A stretch of DNA of 45,286 bases, taken from contig JAJYLA010000010.1 of NCBI GenBank assembly GCA_021788115.1, positions 1-45,286 on the forward strand, read 5' to 3'. The translations under genes were made by a program, and so were the position numbers. The notes under the pieces are model-generated. The model did no database searches and was not told the DNA's origin. It saw only the letters and a list, made by a program, of their open reading frames with translations. Below, in pieces: positions 32,224-40,921 of this stretch (positions are counted from its first letter, which is position 1; the number at the start of each line of letters is the position of its first letter). This DNA comes from Actinomycetes bacterium (GTDB lineage Bacteria > Actinomycetota > Acidimicrobiia > Acidimicrobiales > Palsa-688).

Positions 32224-33813
32224 TCAGCCGCTCGCAGGCAGGGTCGGCGGCGGCACCGTGGTGGAGGTCGCCGGCGGCGGCACCGTTGTCGTGGCGGCCG
32301 GCGCGAGCGTCGCGGTCGTCGTCGACCCGTTGGGCGACGCGGCGGTGGTGGCCGTCGTCGAGGTGGTCGAGCTCGTCGAGGTCGTCGATCTTCCCGACGT
32401 GGTGGTGGCCGTCGTCGTGCTCCCCGGCGGCGACGGGGACTCTGCAATCGGCGAGGTGGAACCGGCGCTCGGCTTCCATCCGTGCGGCGGCGTGGGTTGG
32501 GAGGGTACGGGCCTCGCGGTGGGCACCACCGCCGGTGGCGCCGGCATCCGCGCCGAGGGAGGGGCGTGCAGGGGCACCGGTACGCCCGCAGCATGGACGC
32601 GGCCGAACCCGGCCAGGTCGGACCACCAGATGGACGTCACCCGCACGACGTCGCCGGTGTGGGGGGCGTTGATCATCAGGCCGCCGCCTATGTAGATGCC
32701 CACGTGGTGGATGTCGGTCGTGCCGTAGAAGACCAGGTCGCCGGGCAGCAGCTGGGACAGGGGCACGGGGATGGTCCAGGCGTCCTGGTCGGCGGCGACC
32801 CGGGGGATCTCGACGCCGGCCTGGCGCCACACGAACTGGGTCAGCCCGGAGCAGTCGAAGCGGTCGGGGCCCGTGGCGCCCCAGAGATACGGCTTGCCCA
32901 GCTCGGCGAAGGCCCACGCGAGGGCGACGGGGGTGGTCGCCAGGGGCGCCGGCAGCGGATCCTTCGGGGTGAACTCGAGGTCGGTGGCGGACCGCAGCTC
33001 GGTCCCGGCCTGGAACGCCAGGTCGGTGTGGTCCGCCGCCACCTGGGCGGCCGACCGGGCAGCGACCGACGCCAGCTGCCGCTTGAGGCGCCACTGCTCC
33101 CGGGCCTCGCCCGCCAGAGCGCGCGCGGCGCGCGCGTCCTGGGCGTCCGCCTGGTGTTGCGCGGCGCGCGCCTCGGAGAGGGCCCGCCGCTCGGCCTCGG
33201 CGTCCTGGTGGCGCGCCTGCAGGAGCCCGTCGGGTGTCAGGGTGGTGTCGGCGTAGTCGGCCGCGTAGGCGAGAAGGGGCCCGGCGGAGGGATTGAGGCT
33301 CACGTAGCGGGTGCCGGTCGTGTAGAGGAAGAGCGCCGCCTGGCGGATCGCCCCGGCCAGGCTGTCGTAGGCGGCCTGGGCGGCCCGGGCGTTCTGGAGG
33401 GCGGCGGCCGCCCGGGCGTTCGCGGCGGCTGCGGCGGCGTCGGCCCGCCGCGCGGTGACGGCGTCGGTGTCGAGCTTCGCCTGGGTGGCCGCAAGCGCGG
33501 CTCGCAGGGCGCCGCTGCCGGCGGCGCCGACCCTGCTCAGCGTCACCGCCCGGCCGAGCAGGACCGGGGCGGGCGTCCCGTTGGTGACCGAGAGCGGGAC
33601 CGTCGGAGGGGCCGGGAGCGCGGTGGGGGTGGCGGGCGCCGGCGCAGCGGCGGGGGCTGCCGCCTTCGCGGTGCCTGCGGACGCGGCGCCTGCGGCGGCG
33701 GCCGACAGGAGGCCGGCGGCCGCCAGGCCGGTGGCCAGCACGACAGCGGCCGCCGTACGGCCACGAGCGCCCCACGACGTCACCCTGCGCCCCCGTGGCC
33801 GAAGCAACGACAC
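32224..33813 (-). CDS. Secreted NlpC/P60 peptidoglycan endopeptidase
   Basis: The 529-residue protein has a basic N-terminus and signal helix (TAAAVVLATGLAAAGLLSAAAAGAASA), an Ala/Pro-rich stretch and a long coiled-coil region (about 95-260). The NlpC/P60 domain has catalytic Cys321 in RFDCSGLTQFVWRQAG, His370 in IHHVGIYIGGG and His385 in NAPHTGD. A Ser/Thr/Pro-rich tail of about 80 residues ends in LPASG. This is the RipA/PcsB-like layout of enzymes that cut the stem peptide. Lying between pilC and pilA, it may open the wall for the pilus, though a general growth role is equally possible. The GTG at 33813 follows AGGGAG. Confidence 0.9.
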   Translation of the reverse strand: MSLLRPRGRRVTSWGARGRTAAAVVLATGLAAAGLLSAAAAGAASAGTAKAAAPAAAPAPATPTALPAPPTVPLSVTNGTPAPVLLGRAVTLSRVGAAGSGALRAALAATQAKLDTDAVTARRADAAAAAANARAAAALQNARAAQAAYDSLAGAIRQAALFLYTTGTRYVSLNPSAGPLLAYAADYADTTLTPDGLLQARHQDAEAERRALSEARAAQHQADAQDARAARALAGEAREQWRLKRQLASVAARSAAQVAADHTDLAFQAGTELRSATDLEFTPKDPLPAPLATTPVALAWAFAELGKPYLWGATGPDRFDCSGLTQFVWRQAGVEIPRVAADQDAWTIPVPLSQLLPGDLVFYGTTDIHHVGIYIGGGLMINAPHTGDVVRVTSIWWSDLAGFGRVHAAGVPVPLHAPPSARMPAPPAVVPTARPVPSQPTPPHGWKPSAGSTSPIAESPSPPGSTTTATTTSGRSTTSTSSTTSTTATTAASPNGSTTTATLAPAATTTVPPPATSTTVPPPTLPASG

Positions 33814-33895
33814 AGCTACTCCCTACGACGCGCGCCCCGCCGCCACCTGTCCGGACGCCGCGCCCCGACGGCGGCCCGGCGGCGTGGCGCAGCGG

Positions 33896-35122
33896 TCAGT
33901 TGTTGTTCCCTACGAGCTTGATGATGTCGAACATGGGCAGGTACAAGGAGATGACCATCGAGCCGACGGCCCCCCCGAGAACCACGATGAGGAGCGGTTC
34001 GAGCAGCGAGGTGAGGGCGTCGACGGTGCGGGAGACCTCTTGCTCGTAGAACGTGGCAACCTTGCGCAGCAGGGCGTCCAGTGCTCCGGTCTCCTCGCCG
34101 ACGCCCATCATCTGGGTGACCATCGGGGGGAACACCGGGTGGCCGCTCAAGGACCGGGCCATCGGCTCCCCCCGTTTGGCCCCCTCCGCGATGGCATGCA
34201 CGCCCTCGGCGACGACGGTGTTGTTGACCGTGTCGGCGGTGATCTCGAGGGACTCCAGCACCGGGACGCCGGAAGAGAGCAGGGTGGCGAGCGTGCCGGA
34301 GAAGCGGGTCATGGCCGTCTTGCGGACCAGGCCGCCGAAGATGGGGACCCGCAGGACCAGCCTGTCGCGCGTGGCACGCCCCGAAGGGGTCCTCACCCAC
34401 TTGCGGTAGCCGACCACGGCGAGGATCACCGCGACGATCACGAACGGGAAGGCGTGGACGAACACGTCGGAGATCGCGACCAGAAGGCGCGTCGGAGCCG
34501 GGAGCTTGCCCTGCAGCTGGTCGTACATCTTCTTGAAGATCGGCACGATGAAGACCAGCATCGCCGTGAGGATCAGCAGGACGAGAGCGAGGACCATGAT
34601 CGGGTACGACAGGGCGGACCGTATTTTTCCCCGGAGCTCGACCTGCTTCTCGATGATGGCGGAGAGCTCCTGGAGCGTGATGTCGAGGTTGCCGCCCGTC
34701 TCCCCGGCGCGCACCATGGCGACGTAGAGGCGGCTGAACTGCTTGGGGTGGCGGCCCAGCGCCTGGGAGAGGGAGGACCCGGACTCGACGTCGGAGCGGA
34801 TCGAGTCGATCACCCCCGAGAAGAACTTGCTCTCGGTCTGCATCACCAGGATCGACAGGCTTCGCAACAGGGTGAGGCCGGAGCTGATCATGGTGGCGAA
34901 CTGCCGGCTGAAGACCGCGATGTCCTTGAGCTTCACCCGGTTGCTGATGCCGGGGATGGCGATCTCGCGCTTCATGCCGGCGTTGGTCTTGTCGATCGAG
35001 ATGGGCACGTAGCCCATCTGGCGCAGCCGGTTGGCGACGAGCGCGGAGTTCTCGGCCTCCAGCGACCCCGAGACGACCTTGCCGGAGCGGTCCCGGACCT
35101 TGTAGGCGTAGGTGGTCGGCAT
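33896..35122 (-). CDS. pilC: Type IV pilus inner-membrane platform protein PilC
   Basis: PilC is the membrane platform on which PilB and PilT act. The 408-residue protein starts MPTTYAYKVRDRSGKVVSGSLEAEN and has two T2SSF domains. The first is FSRQFATMISSGLTLLRSLSIL through AMVRAGETGGNLD, and the second is TRFSGTLATLLSSGVPVLESLEI through MMGVGEETGALD. Three membrane helices lie near residues 170-195, 220-240 and 378-403. Its ATG overlaps the pilT stop as TGATG. The gene ends GNNN just before the NlpC/P60 gene. Confidence 0.96.
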   Translation of the reverse strand: MPTTYAYKVRDRSGKVVSGSLEAENSALVANRLRQMGYVPISIDKTNAGMKREIAIPGISNRVKLKDIAVFSRQFATMISSGLTLLRSLSILVMQTESKFFSGVIDSIRSDVESGSSLSQALGRHPKQFSRLYVAMVRAGETGGNLDITLQELSAIIEKQVELRGKIRSALSYPIMVLALVLLILTAMLVFIVPIFKKMYDQLQGKLPAPTRLLVAISDVFVHAFPFVIVAVILAVVGYRKWVRTPSGRATRDRLVLRVPIFGGLVRKTAMTRFSGTLATLLSSGVPVLESLEITADTVNNTVVAEGVHAIAEGAKRGEPMARSLSGHPVFPPMVTQMMGVGEETGALDALLRKVATFYEQEVSRTVDALTSLLEPLLIVVLGGAVGSMVISLYLPMFDIIKLVGNNN

Positions 35123-36699
35123 CAGGCGGCCCCGGTGACGAGCCGGCGGAGGTCGTCCTCGTGGTGGCAGCGCTCGAGGGCCACCTCGAGGGAGATCGTG
35201 GAGGTCCGCACGAGGTCGGCGAGCGACTGGTCCATGGTCTGCATCCCGTACCTGCCGCCTCCTTGCATGGCGCTGTAGATCTGGTGGACCTTGCCTTCGC
35301 GGATCATGTTGCGCACCGCCGGGGTGGCGACGAGGATCTCGCAGGCGACCGCCCGCCCCCGGTTGCGCATGCGGGGGAGCAACTGCTGGCTCACGACACC
35401 CTGCAGGGCGGCGGCGAGCTGGACCCGGATCTGCTGCTGCTGGTGGGCGGGGAACACGTCGATGACCCGGTCGATCGACTGCGGCGCGTCCTGGGTGTGC
35501 AGGGTGGCGAACACGAGGTGCCCGGTCTCCGCCGCGGTCAGCGCCGTGGAGATCGTCTCGAGGTCGCGCATCTCGCCGACGAGGATGACGTCGGGGTCCT
35601 GGCGCAGGACGTGCTTGAGGGCGTCGGCGAAGGACTTGGTGTCCTCGCCGATCTCCCTCTGGTTGACCACGCACCGCTTGTGCCGGTGCATGAACTCGAT
35701 CGGGTCCTCCACCGTCATGATGTGCAGGGCGTGGCTGGTGTTGACGATGTCGACCAGCGAGGCGAGGGTGGTGGACTTGCCCGACCCGGTGGGCCCCGTC
35801 ACGAGCACCAGCCCGCGGGGCAGGTGGGCGAAGTCGGCGACGGTCGCGGGGATGCCCAGCTTCTCGAGGGGGGTGATCTGGAAGGGAATGGCGCGCAGCA
35901 CGGCCCCCACGGAGTTGCGCTGGACGAAGGCGTTGAGACGGAAGCGCCCGACGTTCGGCACCGAGTGCGACGTGTCGAGCTCCAGGTCGGCCTCGAACTT
36001 CTCCCGCTGGCGCTGGGTGAGGATCCCGTAGACCAGTTGCCGCAGGTCCGAGCCCGTCAGAACCGGCTTGTCCTCCAGCGGGCGGATCGTGCCGTCGATG
36101 CGCACGCAGGGGGGAAGCCCGGCGCTCAGGTGCAGGTCGGAGGCACCCAGGGCCACCATCTCGGTGAGCAGCGTGTTGAGGTGCGTGTCGACCTTGGGGG
36201 CCTCCTCCTCCTGGCCCGGTTCGCCGAGGCCGGGGTGGGAGGGGACCGGCTTGGCGCGGGTGTCCTCCACGCCGTAGAGCACCTCGATGGCGAGCGTGAT
36301 GTCCGAGCCCGCCGCCAGGATCGGGGCGATCGTCCAGCCGGTCTCCTTCCCCAGCACGCCGATGGCGTTCTGGTCGGTCGGGTTCTCCATCGCCACGAGG
36401 AGCTTCTTGCCGTCGATGCCCACGGCGACGGCGCGCAGCTGCTGGCAGAGGGCGACGGGCAGCATGCCGCCGACGATCGACGGGATCGGCTGGCGGTCGG
36501 GTTCCCACATGGGGACGCCCAGCTGCTCGGCGATGGCCGCCACGAGGTCGCGCTCGCCCACCAGGCCCTCGGAGGAGAGGATCTTGGCGAGCGGGACGCC
36601 GGTCTCCGCCTCGTGGTTCAGGGCCTCTTCCAGGGAGTCCCGGGAGAGCACCTTGCGGGTGACGAGGAACTCGCCGATGAGCCGCGACGGGGTCAGCAT
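35122..36699 (-). CDS. pilT: Type IV pilus retraction ATPase PilT with N-terminal MshEN-like domain
   Basis: PilT powers pilus retraction. The C-terminal half is a clear PilT motor: Walker A TGPTGSGKST (301-310), Asp box MTVEDPIEF, Walker B VILVGEMRD (371-379), His box GHLVFATLHT (393-402), and the PilT-specific AVRNMIREGK (461-470). The N-terminal 150 residues are extra. They begin RLIGEFLVTRKVLSRDSLEEAL and PLAKILSSEGLVGERDLVAAIAEQLGVP, the two helical repeats of a GspE-N/MshEN domain, which binds c-di-GMP in some PilB/MshE ATPases. At 525 residues it is about 170 longer than a typical PilT. GAAGGGA precedes the ATG. Confidence 0.93.
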   Translation of the reverse strand: MLTPSRLIGEFLVTRKVLSRDSLEEALNHEAETGVPLAKILSSEGLVGERDLVAAIAEQLGVPMWEPDRQPIPSIVGGMLPVALCQQLRAVAVGIDGKKLLVAMENPTDQNAIGVLGKETGWTIAPILAAGSDITLAIEVLYGVEDTRAKPVPSHPGLGEPGQEEEAPKVDTHLNTLLTEMVALGASDLHLSAGLPPCVRIDGTIRPLEDKPVLTGSDLRQLVYGILTQRQREKFEADLELDTSHSVPNVGRFRLNAFVQRNSVGAVLRAIPFQITPLEKLGIPATVADFAHLPRGLVLVTGPTGSGKSTTLASLVDIVNTSHALHIMTVEDPIEFMHRHKRCVVNQREIGEDTKSFADALKHVLRQDPDVILVGEMRDLETISTALTAAETGHLVFATLHTQDAPQSIDRVIDVFPAHQQQQIRVQLAAALQGVVSQQLLPRMRNRGRAVACEILVATPAVRNMIREGKVHQIYSAMQGGGRYGMQTMDQSLADLVRTSTISLEVALERCHHEDDLRRLVTGAA

Positions 36700-36766
36700 G
36701 TCTGTCCCTTCGGTTCGCCGGGCAAGGTCCTGTAGCGCGACCTGCGCGGGGTGAGCGACGCGCGTC

Positions 36767-38494
36767 TCACGCGACGACCCGGAGGATCTCGTCGAGGGAC
36801 GTGACGCCCTCGGCCACCTGCACGAACCCCGCCTGGCGGAGCGTCAGCATCCCCTGGCCGAGGGCGGCCTTGCGCAGCTCCTCGGAGTGGCCCCGCTCCA
36901 CGATGAGCCGCTCCACGTCCTCGGTGACCTGCATGACCTCGTGTATGGCGAAGCGGCCGTAGAAGCCGGTGCCGCCGCAGGCGCCGCACCCCTTCGACCG
37001 GTACAGGCGCAGGGAGTCGCGCTCACCGCCGAGCCGCTCGAAGTCCCAGCCGGCGACGGCAAGCTCGGATCGGGTCGCGACGTAGGGCTCCTTGCAGCGC
37101 TCGCAAAGCCGGCGCGCGAGGCGCTGGGCGACCACGCAGTCGATGGCGCTGCCGACCAGGAACGGCTCGACCCCCATCTCGATGAGCCGGCCGGGGGTGG
37201 TCGCCGCGTCGTTGGTGTGGAGGGTGCTGAGCACGAGGTGGCCGGTGAGGGCGGCCTCGACGGCGATGACCGCGGTCTCGCGGTCGCGGATCTCGCCGAC
37301 GAGGACGATGTCGGGGTCCGACCGCAGGATGCTGCGCAGCGCGGAGGCGAACGTCAGGCCCGCCTTCGGGTTGACCTGCACCTGGTTGATGCCCGGCAGC
37401 TGGTACTCGACGGGGTCCTCCACTGTGATGGCGTTCTTGCTCTCCTTGTTGAGGATGTTGAGCGTCGCGTAGAGGGTCGTCGACTTGCCCGACCCGGTCG
37501 GCCCGGTGACGAGTATCGTCCCGTAGGGCTTGCGGAACGAGTGCTCGTAGCGGACCATGTTTTCCGGCAGGAAGCCGAGGTCCGACAGGCGCAGCAAAGC
37601 GGTCGACTTGTCCAGGATCCGCATGACGATCTTCTCGCCGTGCACCGTGGGCAGCGTGGCGACGCGCAGGTCGATGCTCCGGCCGTCGATGGAGGTGGTG
37701 ACCCGGCCGTCCTGGGGGATGCGCCGCTCGGCGATGTTGATGTCCGCCATGACCTTGAGGCGGCTGATGATCCCCGACTGGATGTGCTTGGGCGGGCGCA
37801 TCACCTCGTGGAGCACGCCGTCGATGCGATAGCGCACCCGCACGTCCTGCTCCCCCGGTTCGATGTGGATGTCCGACGCCCGGTCGTTGATCGCCTGGGT
37901 GATCAACATGTTGACCAGCTTGACGATCGGAGAATCCTCGGTGACCTCCCGCACGCTCGAGAGGTCCTGCTCGGCTTCGAACGTGCTCGCCGCCTCCGCC
38001 GAGAGGTGCTCGGCGTCATTGTCGACGCGGTGGTGGCGGCTGATCGCCCCGAGGATGGAGGCTCTCGTCGCGACGGCGGTGCGCACCTCGGCGCCGGTGA
38101 CCGTGCGGATGTCGTCGGCGGCGAAGACGTTGGAGGGGTCCGCCATGGCGACCACCAGCCGCCCCTCGGACCAGCCGATCGGCAACGCCAGGTACCGCCG
38201 GGCCATCGCCGAGCTGATCAGCCGGGCGGCGGCGGCGTCGACGGGATAGTCGGAGAGGTCGACGTACTCCAGCTTGAGATGCGCGGCCAGGGTCGCCACC
38301 AGGTCGGCCTCGGTGACGAGGTTGCCGTCGAGGAGGACCCTGGTCAGGCTGAGCCCCTTCGCCTCGCGGGTCCGGAGGGCGCCCTCGAGAGCCTCGGGTG
38401 TCAGCAGCCCCGAATCGACCAGCAGGCCTCCGAGTCGTTCGTCGTCGGACGGCGTCGGGTTCGCGCCGCGCACCGCTAGCGCCGGCGTGGTCAC
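36767..38494 (-). CDS. pilB: Type IV pilus extension ATPase PilB
   Basis: PilB drives pilus assembly. The 575-residue protein has an N-terminal MshEN/GspE-N domain (about 20-80: LGGLLVDSGLLTPEALEGAL, LTRVLLDGNLVTEADLVATLAAHL), the N2 domain with SDIHIEPGEQDVRVRYRIDG, Walker A GPTGSGKST (331-339), the Asp box ITVEDPVEYQL, Walker B DIVLVGEIRD and GHLVLSTLHTNDA. The zinc-binding tetracysteine CERC...CGAC (464-467, 503-506) separates PilB from PilT. The GTG at 38494 has GAAGG six bases upstream. A 67-base gap separates it from pilT. Confidence 0.95.
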   Translation of the reverse strand: MTTPALAVRGANPTPSDDERLGGLLVDSGLLTPEALEGALRTREAKGLSLTRVLLDGNLVTEADLVATLAAHLKLEYVDLSDYPVDAAAARLISSAMARRYLALPIGWSEGRLVVAMADPSNVFAADDIRTVTGAEVRTAVATRASILGAISRHHRVDNDAEHLSAEAASTFEAEQDLSSVREVTEDSPIVKLVNMLITQAINDRASDIHIEPGEQDVRVRYRIDGVLHEVMRPPKHIQSGIISRLKVMADINIAERRIPQDGRVTTSIDGRSIDLRVATLPTVHGEKIVMRILDKSTALLRLSDLGFLPENMVRYEHSFRKPYGTILVTGPTGSGKSTTLYATLNILNKESKNAITVEDPVEYQLPGINQVQVNPKAGLTFASALRSILRSDPDIVLVGEIRDRETAVIAVEAALTGHLVLSTLHTNDAATTPGRLIEMGVEPFLVGSAIDCVVAQRLARRLCERCKEPYVATRSELAVAGWDFERLGGERDSLRLYRSKGCGACGGTGFYGRFAIHEVMQVTEDVERLIVERGHSEELRKAALGQGMLTLRQAGFVQVAEGVTSLDEILRVVA

Positions 38495-38506
38495 GTCAGC
38501 CTTCGG

Positions 38507-39925
38507 CTATGAACGGACCGAGGAGAGGAACTTGAGCAGGAGGCCGCGGTTGATGGGCTCCGGCTCGGGTTCCGGCTCGGGCTCGGGGGCCACTTCCTCG
38601 TCGCTGACGGGCTCCGCCGTCTCCGGCTCTGCGGCGTCTGCCCCCCCGTCTCCGTCCTGGCCCTGGAACCCCTGCTGGTAGCCGTCCTCGGCCTCGCCGT
38701 CGACGTCATGGTTGGTTTCCTCCTGCCCCCAGGCGCTCATCCGCTCCAGTTCGCCATCGGTCCAGGGACCCCGATCGGCGAGACCGTCCACCGGCTCCTC
38801 GACCGTGGAGCCGGCGAACCCGGCGCCTCCCTCGTCCTCGATCCCGTCGCTCGTCGCGAACTCGGCGAGCAGGGCGTGGAGGGCCTGGCGTGCACCGGCG
38901 GCGTCGTCGGGCTCCATCTCGCCGGGCTCCATCTCGCCGGGCTCCATCTCGTCGGGCGCCGGCTCGCCGGGCTCCATCTCGCCCAGCTGCGCCTCGCCCA
39001 GCTGCGCCTCGCCCGGCACCGGCTCGCCCGGCGCCGCCTCCGGCCCGTCTCCCACCCGGTCGACGGCCCCGCCGGTCAGCTCGCCGTCGGCTCCCGCGGG
39101 GGCGGCTCCGTCGAGCGCGCCGTCCCCGTCCGGCCCGACATCGAAGGCGAAGGCGTGGGCGTAGAAGTCGGCGACCGCCGGCTCGGCAAAGGCGGCCTCG
39201 TCCTGCTGCTCGTCCGCGGCCGCCGCGTCCTCCGCGAAGGGCTCCTCCTCATGGCCCGCCCCGTTGGACGCGAACCTGGCGTACTCCGGCGGGGCCCCAC
39301 CGGCGTCGAGTCCCGCCGCCAAGTCGAGCAGCTCCCGGGCGGCCCCGTCGCGCCCGGCCGCGCTCCCGTAGGGCTCCTTCACGTCGACCAGGCCGGCCTC
39401 GACGAGGACCTTGAGGCCCTTGCAGCCGTGGAACTCGCCCACCCGGTGCCGCTCGAGGACGTCGTGCACGGTGCGGCCCTCGCCGATCGCCACGATCATC
39501 GACCACTGGCCGGCATCGAGGAGGACCTCGCTGTGGGGAGCCTCCGTCCTCAGGCGCACGACGTGCTGCAGCGACGGGACGACCGCCACGATGGTCGCCC
39601 ACTCGGCCAGCCGCCTTTCGGCTTCATCCAGAACAGGGCGAATGTCCTCGCCGCCGTCGGTCTCCGACGCGTGCGCGCTGGAGGGCACCGACGCCGCGGT
39701 GTCGAAGGAGAAGGTACCGGAGGTGATTCGCAGCAACTCGAACAGGGCGTCGGCGGGCGCCTCGCTGCGACCCACCTCGAACCCGGCCAGCTTGCCGGCC
39801 GCGAACCACAGCCGTCCACCGGCGCTCTCCCCCGCGACCTCCAGTTCACCGCTTTTGGACGTATCCGAAAGCAGATGCAGCACTTCCGGAAGTGCGACGG
39901 TATTCAGCGAACCTTGGAGTGACAC
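38507..39925 (-). CDS. DUF4388/PATAN-type protein with acidic pentapeptide repeats
   Basis: The 472-residue protein opens VSLQGSLNTVALPEVLHLLSDTSKSGELEV and continues with GGRLWFAAGKLAGFEVG and ADALFELLRITSGTFSF. That is the DUF4388 (PATAN) domain, which is common next to gliding, pilus and two-component genes. A winged-helix-like region follows (DVLERHRVGEFHGCKGLKVLVEAGLV). The C-terminal half is acidic and disordered, with eight PGEME/LGEAQ-type pentapeptides and a Glu-Pro run before a conserved-looking RGLLLKFLSSVRS end. The GTG at 39925 has GGAGG six bases upstream. As first gene before pilB-T-C it may regulate pilus motors; that is inference. Confidence 0.8.
   Translation of the reverse strand: MSLQGSLNTVALPEVLHLLSDTSKSGELEVAGESAGGRLWFAAGKLAGFEVGRSEAPADALFELLRITSGTFSFDTAASVPSSAHASETDGGEDIRPVLDEAERRLAEWATIVAVVPSLQHVVRLRTEAPHSEVLLDAGQWSMIVAIGEGRTVHDVLERHRVGEFHGCKGLKVLVEAGLVDVKEPYGSAAGRDGAARELLDLAAGLDAGGAPPEYARFASNGAGHEEEPFAEDAAAADEQQDEAAFAEPAVADFYAHAFAFDVGPDGDGALDGAAPAGADGELTGGAVDRVGDGPEAAPGEPVPGEAQLGEAQLGEMEPGEPAPDEMEPGEMEPGEMEPDDAAGARQALHALLAEFATSDGIEDEGGAGFAGSTVEEPVDGLADRGPWTDGELERMSAWGQEETNHDVDGEAEDGYQQGFQGQDGDGGADAAEPETAEPVSDEEVAPEPEPEPEPEPINRGLLLKFLSSVRS
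38910..39029 (-). repeat. Eight tandem 15-bp coding repeats
   Basis: Eight imperfect copies of a 15-base unit (plus-strand GGCTCCATCTCGCCG and variants) lie in frame in the DUF4388 gene and encode acidic pentapeptides such as PGEME, LGEAQ and PGEPA. Several neighbouring copies are identical, so the number may change by slippage. A ninth, degenerate copy follows. Confidence 0.9.
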
Positions 39926-40000
39926 GGCGAACCTCCGATACCAGTGGTGCTTTCTCATCGGCACGCACCGGGTCTCTCCTTGAGAGGCGATCGGCGGTAT

Positions 40001-40921
40001 TCAGCGGCCCGCCGGCAGCACCCCCTGGGCGGCTGCGGCCATTTCCTCGATGGGCGGCGGCCGGCCCGTCCAGACGGCGACCTGGCGGGCGGCCTGGTGC
40101 ACGAGCGTCCCGAGACCATTGGCCGTCGACGCCCCGCGTGCCGCGGCGGCGGCCAGAAGCGCCGTCACCGGCGGCGCGTACACGAGGTCCACCACGAGCT
40201 GGCCGGGACGGAAAACGCTGTCCGCCGCGCCGAAGGGGATGCCGTCGCCGGCGGACATTCCCACCGGGGTGGCGTTGACGACCAGAGCGCTCTCGGCCAC
40301 GGCCTCCGACACCGCCCTCGCCAGCGACTGCGGCGCGTGCCCCTGCCCGCCGATGGCGGCGCCGGCCCGACCGGCCAGGGCGGCGCAGGACGCGGCCCGG
40401 TCGGGGTCGCGCGCCGCCACCAGCACCTCGGAGGCCCGCGCCTCGGCCAGGGCCAGCACCAGCGACCGCGACGCGCCCCCCGCCCCGAGGACGGTGCAGC
40501 GCCGGCCGGCCGGGTCGAAGGCGCTGTCCCGGCGCAGGGCGTCCACGAAACCGGCCCCGTCTGTGCTCTCCCCCTCGAGTTGGTCGCCGTCGTCGGTGCG
40601 CACCCAGCTGATCGTGTTGACGGCCCCCAGGCGCACGGCGGTCGGCCCCAGCCGGTCGAGCCGGTCGACCACGGCCGCCTTGTGCGGCATCGTCACCGAC
40701 AGCCCCGCCAGGCCCAGGGTGCGCATCGCGTCCACGGCGGCCCCGGCGTGGCCGGCGCGCACGGCGAACGCGACGTACACCCAGTCCAGCCCGAGCGCGG
40801 CGAAGGCGGCGTTGTGCATCGCCGGCGACAACGAGTGACGAACCGGATCCCCGATGACCCCCGCAACCCGGGTCCGCGCGCTCGGCGCCCCGCCGCTCAG
40901 CAAAGCTTGGCTGCCCGGCAC
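40001..40921 (-). CDS. aroE: Shikimate dehydrogenase
   Basis: AroE reduces 3-dehydroshikimate with NADPH. The 306-residue protein has GVIGDPVRHSLSPAMHNAAFAALGL, the catalytic Lys in SVTMPHKAAVVDRL, AVNTI, the catalytic Asp in STDGAGFVDAL, the NADP-binding GAGGASRSLVLALAEA, and NATPVGMSAGDGIPF. The C-terminal NGLGTLVHQAARQVAVWTG is also conserved. The GTG at 40921 overlaps mltG by 25 bases; a TTG at 40903 would reduce the overlap to 7 bases. It is split from the other aro genes by the pilus cluster, a common actinobacterial order. Confidence 0.95.
   Translation of the reverse strand: MPGSQALLSGGAPSARTRVAGVIGDPVRHSLSPAMHNAAFAALGLDWVYVAFAVRAGHAGAAVDAMRTLGLAGLSVTMPHKAAVVDRLDRLGPTAVRLGAVNTISWVRTDDGDQLEGESTDGAGFVDALRRDSAFDPAGRRCTVLGAGGASRSLVLALAEARASEVLVAARDPDRAASCAALAGRAGAAIGGQGHAPQSLARAVSEAVAESALVVNATPVGMSAGDGIPFGAADSVFRPGQLVVDLVYAPPVTALLAAAAARGASTANGLGTLVHQAARQVAVWTGRPPPIEEMAAAAQGVLPAGR

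Noticed and set aside
32224-32238. LPASG at the C-terminus of the NlpC/P60 protein as a sortase signal
   Set aside because: A sortase signal needs a following hydrophobic segment and basic tail; here the protein ends at LPASG. The likeness is probably chance in a Pro/Ser/Thr-rich tail.
38910-39029. Tandem 15-bp units considered as a CRISPR-like array
   Set aside because: Units abut without spacers, stay in frame and code for pentapeptides in a real gene.
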